Source: Streptomyces diastatochromogenes (lineage in GTDB: Bacteria > Actinomycetota > Actinomycetes > Streptomycetales > Streptomycetaceae). From it: 64,000 bases of DNA. The stretch lies in the NCBI RefSeq assembly GCF_002242805.1, contig NZ_MCGQ01000008.1:186001-250000 (forward strand), written 5' to 3'. The first letter of the stretch is position 1, and each line of letters begins with the position of its first letter. Positions 1 to 7,217 of the stretch are shown here, piece after piece. The translations under genes were made by a program, and so were the position numbers. Under the pieces are notes generated by a model that searched no databases, was not told the DNA's origin, and saw only the letters and a list, made by a program, of their open reading frames with translations.

Positions 1-25
1 TTCCTCGATACGCCGCATCGAGGAA
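1..25 (+). promoter_or_regulatory. 5' leader hairpin over the helicase ribosome-binding site
   Basis: A perfect inverted repeat has arms TTCCTCGAT (1-9) and ATCGAGGAA (17-25) around a 7-nt loop. The 3' arm contains the GAGGAA part of the GAGGAAGG Shine-Dalgarno stretch, which ends just before the ATG at 35. Folding would hide the ribosome-binding site. Because the downstream gene is a DEAD-box helicase, a temperature- or helicase-sensitive switch is plausible, but that is inference. The leader may extend beyond the window edge. Confidence 0.6.
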
Positions 26-34
26 GGTTCTGTC

Positions 35-1501
35 ATGAACCGCACCCGTCGCACCGGTGGCAGTTCCGGCCGCTTCGGCCGACAAGGTCCTCGTCCGGGC
101 ACCGGGCGAAAGAACGGCCAAGGAGCACGCTCCACCACCCGCCGACAGGAGTTCACCCTGCCGGTCACCCTCACCGAACCGCTGCCGGCGGTCGAGACGT
201 TCGCCGAACTGGACATGCCCGCGCGTCTGCTGGCCGCGCTCGGTGCCCAGGGCGTGGCCGTGCCCTTCCCGATCCAGGCGGCCACGCTGCCGAACGCGCT
301 GGCCGGCCGGGACGTCCTGGGCCGGGGGCGCACGGGCTCGGGCAAGACGCTCGCCTTCGGTCTGCCTCTGCTGGCCCGTGTGGACGGGCAGCGGGCCCAG
401 CCCCGACAGCCGCTCGCCCTCGTCCTCGTCCCCACCCGGGAACTGGCCCAGCAGGTCACCGACGCGCTCACCCCCTACGCCCGCGCCCTGCGGCTGCGGC
501 TGGCCACCGTGGTGGGCGGCATGTCGATCGGCCGTCAGGCGAGCGCCCTGCGCGGCGGAGCCGAAGTCGTCGTCGCCACGCCCGGCCGACTCACGGACCT
601 CATCGAGCGGGGAGCCTGCAGGCTGGACCAGGTCGCCGTCACCGTCCTGGACGAGGCCGACCAGATGGCCGACATGGGCTTCATGCCGCAGGTGACCGCA
701 CTGCTCGACCAAGTCCCTTCCCGCGGCCAGCGATTGCTGTTCTCGGCCACCCTGGACCGCAACATCGACCTCCTGGTGCGCCGTTACCTCCACGACCCCG
801 TGGTGCACTCGGTCGACCCGTCAGCGGGCAGCGTCACCACCATGGAGCACCATCTGCTGCACGTGCACGACGCCGACAAGGACACCGCCGCGACCGAGAT
901 CGCCGCCCGCGACGGGCGAGTGATCATGTTCCTGGACACCAAGCACGCGGTGGACCAGCTGACCGAGCACCTGCTGTCCGTGGGTGTGCGCGCCTCGGCC
1001 CTGCACGGCGGCAAGTCCCAGCCGCAGCGCAACCGGACACTCGCCCAGTTCAAGGACGGCCACGTCACGGCCCTGGTGGCCACCAACGTCGCCGCCCGCG
1101 GAATCCACGTCGACAGCCTCGACCTCGTCGTGAACGTCGACCCTCCGAGCGACCACAAGGACTACCTGCACCGCGGCGGCCGTACCGCCCGCGCCGGCGA
1201 GTCCGGCACCGTCGTCACCCTCGTCCTGCCGCACCAGCGTCGCGCGGTGGACCGTCTGATGGCCGACGCCGGCGTCACTGCGCGTACCGCCCGGATCCGG
1301 CCGGGCGAGGACGAGCTGCATCGCATCACCGGCGCCCGGACCCCCTCCGGCGTGCCCGTCGCCGTCACCGCACCGGCCGCCGAACGGCGCGAGGGCAAGG
1401 GATCCGCCGGCCGCGGACGCCGGGGCCGGGCTGCCGGCCGTGGCGGGAGCGGCCCGTCCGCCGCGCGAGTCCGTCGGTCCGCCCCGAGGAACAGCCCATA
1501 G
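35..1501 (+). CDS. DEAD-box ATP-dependent RNA helicase
   Basis: This 488-residue protein unwinds RNA duplexes using ATP, probably in cold adaptation, ribosome assembly or RNA decay. The motifs are in canonical order: Walker A GRTGSGKT (about 98-105), PTRELAQQ, VATPGR, VLDEAD (motif II), FSATL (motif III), and the C-terminal RecA domain with TNVAARG and HRGGRTARA (motif VI). The last 60 residues are rich in Arg and Gly, like the RNA-binding tails of this family. The ATG at 35 follows GAGGAAGG, which sits in the leader hairpin. A CBS protein and a small conserved protein follow on the same strand. The family is certain; the cellular substrate is not. Confidence 0.95.
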   Translation: MNRTRRTGGSSGRFGRQGPRPGTGRKNGQGARSTTRRQEFTLPVTLTEPLPAVETFAELDMPARLLAALGAQGVAVPFPIQAATLPNALAGRDVLGRGRTGSGKTLAFGLPLLARVDGQRAQPRQPLALVLVPTRELAQQVTDALTPYARALRLRLATVVGGMSIGRQASALRGGAEVVVATPGRLTDLIERGACRLDQVAVTVLDEADQMADMGFMPQVTALLDQVPSRGQRLLFSATLDRNIDLLVRRYLHDPVVHSVDPSAGSVTTMEHHLLHVHDADKDTAATEIAARDGRVIMFLDTKHAVDQLTEHLLSVGVRASALHGGKSQPQRNRTLAQFKDGHVTALVATNVAARGIHVDSLDLVVNVDPPSDHKDYLHRGGRTARAGESGTVVTLVLPHQRRAVDRLMADAGVTARTARIRPGEDELHRITGARTPSGVPVAVTAPAAERREGKGSAGRGRRGRAAGRGGSGPSAARVRRSAPRNSP

Positions 1502-1580
1502 CCACAGCACGGGGACGCACTCCCAGCGGCCCGGACGAGCCGTCGCCCGTCCTGCCCGCCCCGACGAAGAGGAGAAGCCC

Positions 1581-1979
1581 TTGACACCGATTCCGCCCCG
1601 AACGCGGCAGGCCGACGACACCGGTCTGACCGCAAGTGACGCCATGCACGCTCCCGGGCCGCAGGTGGACGACCACATGGCCGTAGACGTGGCTCTCTCC
1701 CTGCTCATCGGTGCCCGCGTACCGCATCTGCTCCTCCAGGACGAGGACGGGCGGTGCGCGGGACTGGTCACCCGGGCACAGCTCGCCGCACACCGCGGCG
1801 GCTCGTGGTACCGCGACCGGGCACGGCTGCGGGACATCCCGCTCGACCGCGGACCGTTCACCTCGTCCGTGGCCGCACTCGGCGAGGCCGTAGCCGACAT
1901 GCGGGTCCGTGGCCTGGACGTGTCCCCCGTGATCGACGAGCACGGCTACGCCCTGGGCATCCTCGCCCTCACGCCCTGA
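1581..1979 (+). CDS. CBS-domain protein
   Basis: A small protein of about 132 residues with two CBS-type half repeats: VDVALSLLIGARVPHLLLQDEDGRCAGLV would be the first, of which VPHLLLQDEDG is the core, and LDVSPVIDEHGYALGIL the second. CBS pairs bind adenosine nucleotides and usually act as energy sensors. I chose the TTG at 1581 because GAGGAG lies just upstream and the preceding codons have poor composition. No catalytic domain is attached, so it probably acts in trans. It starts 79 bp after the helicase stop and is probably co-transcribed with it. The partner is unknown. Confidence 0.8.
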   Translation: MTPIPPRTRQADDTGLTASDAMHAPGPQVDDHMAVDVALSLLIGARVPHLLLQDEDGRCAGLVTRAQLAAHRGGSWYRDRARLRDIPLDRGPFTSSVAALGEAVADMRVRGLDVSPVIDEHGYALGILALTP

Positions 1980-1986
1980 CCGCCGT

Positions 1987-2008
1987 CCGACCGCCGTCGC
2001 GCGGTCGG
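1987..2008 (+). terminator. Hairpin after the CBS gene
   Basis: CCGACCG (1987-1993) and CGGTCGG (2002-2008) form a 7-bp GC stem just after the CBS stop. There is no U-tract, which is normal for Streptomyces terminators. It could instead be an intercistronic processing hairpin, because the next gene is on the same strand. Confidence 0.4.
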
Positions 2009-2047
2009 TCGCTCCAGTGTTTCTCCCTCGACTCCGCGGAGGCATCC

Positions 2048-2335
2048 ATGCGCTGTGTCATCGCCCGGTTCCCCTTCGACCTGACCAAGAGTGAGGTCGA
2101 GCAGTCGATGAGCGGCATGACGCCCGAACCCGTCACCGGCGTGTCCGTGACCATCGGCCGCCGCGTCTACCCCGTGATGCAGGTAGGGGAAGTGATCACC
2201 AGGCAGAACCGCCGCGACATCACCACGGGCGAGATGCGCCGGGCACTGACCCGACTCGGCTTCGCCTGTCACGACGCGAGCCCGGTCGCGCCGGCCCGGG
2301 ATGTACGAGCCGACGAGGGCGCACTTGGCTGGTGA
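2048..2335 (+). CDS. Small conserved protein (SCO5918-like family)
   Basis: A 95-residue protein beginning MRCVIARFPFDL, with no membrane segment and no signal peptide. From memory it resembles the small actinobacterial family named after SCO5918, found beside DEAD-box helicase genes. I cannot assign a biochemical role. The ATG at 2048 follows GGAGG at 2038-2042. That Shine-Dalgarno lies in the palindrome CTCCGCGGAG (2032-2041), so this gene, like the helicase, has a self-complementary ribosome-binding site. Position suggests a role linked to the helicase stress response. Confidence 0.65.
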   Translation: MRCVIARFPFDLTKSEVEQSMSGMTPEPVTGVSVTIGRRVYPVMQVGEVITRQNRRDITTGEMRRALTRLGFACHDASPVAPARDVRADEGALGW

Positions 2336-2379
2336 CGGTTTCAGGAGCGACGGCAGAGGCACGGCGCCGCCGAACATGC

Positions 2380-3330
2380 CTACCGAACCGCGAGTTTCGG
2401 ATGGTCGGTGTCGGGGAGCCAGTCACGCTGTGGTGTGTAGTCCAGCCAGCGCCGGGTACGGCCGGCTTCGGTGAAGCCTCGTAGCAAGGTGTCGAGCTGA
2501 GGGTGGCGGGAGGACTCGCGCCAGGCCAGCGACCACGCGTACAGCGGTGTCGGCTCGACGAGCGGTATGCAGCGCAGGCCCGCGTGGTCCGGCAGCGGTG
2601 CGTCGGCGGGGAAGAGGGTGAAGGCATCGGGCTCGGTGCGGATGTGCCGCACGAGATGGTCCAGGCCCAGATTGGGGCCGTCGTGCCGGCGCAGTATCCG
2701 GAATTCGTCGGCGAAGCGGCGTAGGAAGTCCAGCCGGGGCAGTTCGGCCGGGCACCACAGCACGCTGTCGCGCAGGTCGGCCGGGCGCAGGGCATCGGCA
2801 GCCGACAGTGGGTGGGACGGGCCGACGACCGCGTCGACGGGTTCCAGCCGCACCAGCCGCTGGGTGAGGCCCGCGTCCAGGCCGTCGGGCAGTGGGTGCA
2901 CCCGGCCGAATCCCAGGTCCGTGTCGCCGCGCAGCAACGCCCCCGCGACCGACGGCCAGTCACGTCCCGGGCTCGGCTCCCACCGCACCGGACCGAGCGG
3001 CTGAACCGCCTCGGCAACGGTGCGCATCGGCGCGTACAGATGCCCCCAGGTGTCGATCCGTACGACCGGTCCGGCGCCCGTCACCGCCGCGATCGCGCGC
3101 TCGCCCGCCGCAAGCGCCTCGCGCGCGGCCGGCAGGAACCGCTCCCCCGCCTCGCTCAGCCGGGTGCCGCCCTGGCGCTCGAACAGCCGCACCGACAGCA
3201 GCTTCTCCAGCCGCGCCATGCGCTTGGACAGCGCCTGCTGACTGGTGTTCAGCTCTTCGGCGGCCCGCCCGAAGTGCAGCGTCCGGGCGGTCGCGACAAA
3301 GGCGCGGACCAGCGCGAGATCGAGGTCCAT
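2380..3330 (-). CDS. LysR-family transcriptional regulator
   Basis: About 316 residues. The N-terminal winged helix-turn-helix (residues 1-60, with FGRAAEELNTSQQALSKRMA as recognition region) is followed by a periplasmic-binding-like effector domain. I prefer the ATG at 3330 (MDLDLALVRAF) over 3342 or 3351, because the likely operator ACAAC-N5-GTTGT at 3348-3362 would otherwise fall inside the coding region. It is divergent from the quinone-oxidoreductase-like gene at 3450, the usual layout for a LysR regulator and its target. The inducer is unknown. Confidence 0.93.
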   Translation of the reverse strand: MDLDLALVRAFVATARTLHFGRAAEELNTSQQALSKRMARLEKLLSVRLFERQGGTRLSEAGERFLPAAREALAAGERAIAAVTGAGPVVRIDTWGHLYAPMRTVAEAVQPLGPVRWEPSPGRDWPSVAGALLRGDTDLGFGRVHPLPDGLDAGLTQRLVRLEPVDAVVGPSHPLSAADALRPADLRDSVLWCPAELPRLDFLRRFADEFRILRRHDGPNLGLDHLVRHIRTEPDAFTLFPADAPLPDHAGLRCIPLVEPTPLYAWSLAWRESSRHPQLDTLLRGFTEAGRTRRWLDYTPQRDWLPDTDHPKLAVR

Positions 3331-3347
3331 GCCGTTGACCATATGCG

Positions 3348-3362
3348 ACAACCCGGCGTTGT
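3348..3362. promoter_or_regulatory. Candidate LysR operator
   Basis: ACAAC-CCGGC-GTTGT is a perfect interrupted palindrome in the divergent region between the LysR gene and the dehydrogenase. Its length fits a LysR recognition site. Assignment to this regulator rests on position only. Confidence 0.45.
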
Positions 3363-3449
3363 GGGCCAGGCGGATGCGTTGTTGGCCGAGCCTCCGCTCC
3401 GCCCGGTCAGATGGTCCCCGAAGACACCGCCGCCGAGGGGACGATCACC

Positions 3450-4370
3450 ATGAAGGCCTTCCTACCGACCGGAGATCCCTCCGAGCCGGTCGTGCTCGCC
3501 GACGTCGCGGAGCCGACGCCTCGCCCCGACGAGGCGCTGGTGAAGGTCGAAGCGTTCTCGGTCAACCGGGGCGAGACGTTCAAGTTGGAGAAGCCCGGCT
3601 CCGGCGACCGCCCGGGCAAGGACATCGCGGGGCTGGTGGTGCAGCCGGCCGCCGACGGCAGCGGGCCGTCCGGGGTCACCCGGGTGGTCGGCCACCCCAT
3701 GCAGGGCGGCTGGGCGGAGTACGTGGCCGTGCCGACCGACGCACTCACCGAGCTGCCGGACAGTGTCTCCGCGGTCCAGGGCGCGGCGCTGCCGCTCGCC
3801 GGGCTCACCGCGCTGCGGCTGCTGCGCGCCGCCGGACCGGTGCTGGGACGGCGGATCCTGCTGACCGGCGCCTCCGGGGGCGTGGGCCACTTCGTCACCG
3901 AACTCGCGGCCGCCGCCGGGGCCCAGGTCACCGCGGTGACCAGGAACGCCGATCGTGGCGCCCGGCTCGCCGAACTCGGCGCCACCGAGGTCGTCCACCA
4001 CGTCACCGACGCCCAGGGCCCTTACGACATCGTGCTGGAGTCGACCGGTGGACCGGCGCTCTCCCTCGCGCTCGCGCGGCTCGCCCGGCGCGGCACGCTG
4101 ATCTGGTTCGGGCAGGCCAGCCGCACACCGGCAACCCTGGACTTCTTCGACTTCTTCACCGGACCCGAATCGGCCACCGTCCGCCATTTCCACTACCTCG
4201 ACGCGGACAGCCGCCTCGACGACGACCTGGCGGCGCTCGTCCGGCTGACCGCCGAAGGCCGCCTGCACCCCGAGATCGGCCGTGTCACCGACTGGGCCGA
4301 CACCGCGGCGACCCTCACCGACCTGCGCGACCGCCGCATCCGTGGCAAGGCCGTCCTCACCCTGTCCTGA
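3450..4370 (+). CDS. Medium-chain zinc-binding-type dehydrogenase / quinone oxidoreductase
   Basis: A 306-residue MDR-superfamily protein. The N-terminal GroES-like domain (FSVNRGE; GKDIAGLV) precedes a Rossmann NADPH domain with the TGASGGVGHF nucleotide motif at about residues 138-147. No structural-zinc cysteine cluster is visible, so it fits the zinc-free quinone oxidoreductase branch. The ATG at 3450 follows GAGGGG. It probably reduces quinones or enones with NADPH, and the divergent LysR gene is its likely regulator. A SnoaL-like gene follows 50 bp downstream and may share the transcript. Confidence 0.88.
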   Translation: MKAFLPTGDPSEPVVLADVAEPTPRPDEALVKVEAFSVNRGETFKLEKPGSGDRPGKDIAGLVVQPAADGSGPSGVTRVVGHPMQGGWAEYVAVPTDALTELPDSVSAVQGAALPLAGLTALRLLRAAGPVLGRRILLTGASGGVGHFVTELAAAAGAQVTAVTRNADRGARLAELGATEVVHHVTDAQGPYDIVLESTGGPALSLALARLARRGTLIWFGQASRTPATLDFFDFFTGPESATVRHFHYLDADSRLDDDLAALVRLTAEGRLHPEIGRVTDWADTAATLTDLRDRRIRGKAVLTLS

Positions 4371-4420
4371 TCCACACCCGAACGATGACCGGACGCGAGA
4401 ACAACCGAAGGAGTACGCAC

Positions 4421-4855
4421 ATGACCACCAGCGACCCCAGGACCGTCGTCATCCGCTACGTCGAGGCCGTCCGCGACGGCGACGCCGACGTCATCCACGA
4501 CAGCTTCACCGAGGACGCGACCTGGCACTACCCGGGCGACCTGCCCGTCTCCAAGGTGTGGCGCGGCCGCGACGAGATCGTCAACGAGTTCCTCGGCAGC
4601 ATGGGAACGGTCTTCGTCCCCGGCACCGTGGACATCGAACTGGTCAGCACGATCGCCGAGGGCGACCGCGTGGTGGCCGAATGGACCTCCAGGGCCACGA
4701 CCGTGCGCGGTGCCACCTACGACAACCGCTGCATCGGCATCTACACGGTCCGCGGCGGCAAGATCGCCTCCGTCATCGAATACGCCGACACCCAGCACGT
4801 GGCCGCGACCCTCTTCCCGGACGAGGACGCCCACCGTGCCGCCGGAACCGAGTAG
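4421..4855 (+). CDS. SnoaL-like / NTF2-fold protein
   Basis: A 144-residue single-domain protein with the cone-shaped NTF2/SnoaL signature: an N-terminal helix (TVVIRYVEAVRDGDADVI), ATWHYPGDLP, then alternating beta strands. Family members are small hydrolases, isomerases or cyclases, or bind small ligands. The substrate cannot be told from sequence. ATG 4421 follows GAAGGAG. It sits behind the oxidoreductase, suggesting both act on one xenobiotic or metabolite. Its stop lies 8 bp from the convergent XRE gene stop. Confidence 0.82.
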   Translation: MTTSDPRTVVIRYVEAVRDGDADVIHDSFTEDATWHYPGDLPVSKVWRGRDEIVNEFLGSMGTVFVPGTVDIELVSTIAEGDRVVAEWTSRATTVRGATYDNRCIGIYTVRGGKIASVIEYADTQHVAATLFPDEDAHRAAGTE

Positions 4856-4863
4856 CCACTCCG

Positions 4864-5745
4864 TCAGCTGAGCGGCTGCGACGGGGACAGTTTCTGGTCG
4901 GCGGCCCAGGAGGCGAGGATGCGGAGCCGTTCGTGGGTGGGGGAGCCGGGTGCGGCGGTCCAGACGGTCAGGTGCTGGTCGGGGTCGGTGTTGGCGGTCA
5001 ACGTGTCCCAGTCCAGGACGAGTTCGCCGACGACCGGGTGGTTGAGGGTCTTGGTGCCCACGGTGCGGGCGGCGACGCGGTGGTCGCCCCACCACTGGGC
5101 GAACTGCTTGTCCCGCATCGACAGCTCACCGACCAGCTCGATCAGGCGCGGGTCCTCCGGGTACTTCGCCGCTTCCATCCGCAGCTGGGCCACGGCGATC
5201 TGGGCCGAGGCCTCCCAGTCGGCGTACAAGGTGCGCATGGCCGGATCGGTGAACTGGATCCGCGGATAGTTGCGGTGCCTTTCCGGGATGCGGGAGAAGT
5301 CGGTGACCAGGGCCGCGGCCAGCGCGTTCCAGGCGAGGATGTCCCCGCGTCGGCCCTGCACGATGGCCGGGGTGGCGGTGAGGTCGTCCAGGACCCGCTG
5401 CAGCTGCGGCTGGACCTTCTGCCGGCCTCGGCGGCGGGTGCGGGTGGTGGTCTTGCCGGCGAGCTGGAAGAGGTAGCCGCGTTCGTCGTCGTCCAGGTGG
5501 AGAACCCGGGCGAGGGTGTCCAGGACGGGTGCGGATGCCTGCATGCGGCCCTGTTCGAGGCGGGTGTAGTAGTCGGTGCTGATGCTGGCGAGCTGGGCGA
5601 CCTCCTCGCGGCGCAGCCCGGCCACCCGGCGGGGCCTGCCGGTGTCGGGCAGCCCGACCGTGCGCGGGCTCAGCTCGGCGCGGCGCTTCTTGAGGAACTC
5701 TCCCAGTTCGTTGAGGGGGACAGTGCCGGTCATGCTGCCCAGCAT
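4864..5745 (-). CDS. XRE-family regulator with MmyB-like ligand domain
   Basis: A 293-residue regulator. The N-terminal helix-turn-helix (residues about 12-80, RREEVAQLASISTDYYTRLE) is followed by a large domain with DILAWNALAAAL and DWEASAQIAVAQLR, typical of the MmyB-like family common in Streptomyces, thought to bind small or fatty-acyl ligands. Starts at 5745 and 5733 are both possible; neither has a strong Shine-Dalgarno. It is divergent from the zinc alcohol dehydrogenase at 5920, its probable target. Confidence 0.88.
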   Translation of the reverse strand: MLGSMTGTVPLNELGEFLKKRRAELSPRTVGLPDTGRPRRVAGLRREEVAQLASISTDYYTRLEQGRMQASAPVLDTLARVLHLDDDERGYLFQLAGKTTTRTRRRGRQKVQPQLQRVLDDLTATPAIVQGRRGDILAWNALAAALVTDFSRIPERHRNYPRIQFTDPAMRTLYADWEASAQIAVAQLRMEAAKYPEDPRLIELVGELSMRDKQFAQWWGDHRVAARTVGTKTLNHPVVGELVLDWDTLTANTDPDQHLTVWTAAPGSPTHERLRILASWAADQKLSPSQPLS

Positions 5746-5767
5746 GACACCGTTCGCCCGAGCGGAA

Positions 5768-5786
5768 GGGGGGAGAGTTTCCCCCC
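5768..5786. promoter_or_regulatory. Inverted repeat between XRE and alcohol dehydrogenase genes
   Basis: GGGGGGA (5768-5774) and TCCCCCC (5780-5786) flank GAGTT in the 174-bp divergent region. Position suggests an operator for the XRE regulator. This is inference from symmetry and location. Confidence 0.4.
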
Positions 5787-5919
5787 AGGATGTTCCTCTC
5801 CCCGGATGGATTTCTCCGCTTTTCGCGTCTGTACCCGCGTGTGAGGCTCGCTATCGGGCCGCTGTTCACGCCCCCTGGCTGCGGCACCTGAACCCCCTCG
5901 CACCGAAGGAAACACCACC

Positions 5920-6936
5920 ATGCGCGGAGCAGTGATCCACGCCCCCGGCGACGTGCGCTTCGAGAACCTGGACGACCCGGAGATCAGCCGGCCCACCGAC
6001 GCGATCATCCGCACGGTCGCCACCTGTGTGTGCGGCTCGGACCTGTGGCCGTACCGCGGCCTGGAACCCATCGGCGACCCGCACCCCATGGGGCACGAGT
6101 ACGTCGGCATCGTCGAGGAGGTCGGCAGCGAGGTCACCAACGTCAAGCCGGGCCAGTTCGTGGTCGGCTCCTTCGCCACCTCCGACAACACCTGCGCGAA
6201 CTGCCGTAACGGCTGGCAGTCCAGCTGTCTGCACCGCGAGTTCATGAGCACCTGCCAGGCCGACTACGTCCGCATCCCCAACGCCCACGGCACCCTGGTC
6301 GCCACCGACGAGCACCCGGCCGGCGAGGTGGTCCCCGGCCTGCTCGCCGTCTCCGACGTGATGGGCACCGGCTGGTACGCGGCCCTCGCCGCCGAGGTCA
6401 AGCCCGGATCCACCGCCGTCGTGGTCGGTGACGGCGCCGTCGGCCTGTGCGGGGTCATCGCCGCCAGGGAACTCGGTGCCGAGCGGATCATCGCCATGAG
6501 CCGCCACGAGTCCCGGCAGCAGCTGGCTCTTGAGTTCGGCGCGACCGACATCGTCAGCGAGCGCGGTGAGGACGGCGTCGCCCGGGTGAAGGAGCTGACG
6601 GGCGGCATCGGCGCGGACTCGGTGCTGGAGTGCGTCGGCACGGCCGAGTCCATGCGGCAGGCCCTGCACTCCGCCCGGCCCGGCGGCAACGTCGGCTTCG
6701 TCGGCGTCCCGCACGAGGTGGCCGTCGACGGCCAGGAGCTGTTCTTCTCCCAGGTCGGCCTGCGCGGCGGCCCCGCCCCCGTCCGCCGCTACCTGCCCGA
6801 CCTGATCGACCGGGTCCTGTCCGGCCGGATCAACCCGGGCAAGGTCTTCGACCTCACCCTGCCCCTCGACCAGGTCGCCGAGGGCTACAAGGCGATGGAC
6901 GAGCGCCGGGCCATCAAGACTCTGCTGAAGCCCTGA
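5920..6936 (+). CDS. Zinc-dependent alcohol dehydrogenase
   Basis: A 338-residue MDR alcohol dehydrogenase. The catalytic-zinc region shows CGSDLWPYRG and GHEYVG (about residues 37-70). A cysteine-rich structural-zinc loop CANCRNGWQSSC follows at about 92-103, and the NAD(P) Rossmann motif VVGDGAVGLCG lies near 168-178. It should oxidise an alcohol or reduce an aldehyde. It stands alone opposite the XRE regulator and is followed by a strong terminator hairpin. Confidence 0.92.
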   Translation: MRGAVIHAPGDVRFENLDDPEISRPTDAIIRTVATCVCGSDLWPYRGLEPIGDPHPMGHEYVGIVEEVGSEVTNVKPGQFVVGSFATSDNTCANCRNGWQSSCLHREFMSTCQADYVRIPNAHGTLVATDEHPAGEVVPGLLAVSDVMGTGWYAALAAEVKPGSTAVVVGDGAVGLCGVIAARELGAERIIAMSRHESRQQLALEFGATDIVSERGEDGVARVKELTGGIGADSVLECVGTAESMRQALHSARPGGNVGFVGVPHEVAVDGQELFFSQVGLRGGPAPVRRYLPDLIDRVLSGRINPGKVFDLTLPLDQVAEGYKAMDERRAIKTLLKP

Positions 6937-6954
6937 CCGTCAACCCGCGGCAGG

Positions 6955-6996
6955 CCGCCGCCGCGCGCCCCTGCCAGAGAGGGGTGCGCGGCGGGC
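6955..6996 (+). terminator. Strong GC-rich terminator after alcohol dehydrogenase
   Basis: CCGCCGCGCGCCCCT (6958-6972) pairs with AGGGGTGCGCGGCGG (6980-6994), one G-T wobble, across a GCCAGAG loop. It starts about 20 bp after the stop at 6936. The rest of the gap to 7217 shows no gene or further clear signal. Confidence 0.75.
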
Positions 6997-7217
6997 GCTG
7001 GCAGGTTTCCTCCTGGCCATCGGCGAAGCCCGACCGTCGGTTGGGTCCCGGACGAGTCTCCGGGCCGCCCCCAGACAGGCCGGGGATGTAAACCATTCTG
7101 TTCAGAGCTGGAACCCCCGGAAGCCCGCCGCGCGCTTGAGACCATAGCGGCGGGCACTGACAACGACCCTGGCGGAGACGGACCGGCCACGGCATCCGCC
7201 CAGCGCTCCCCTCACTC

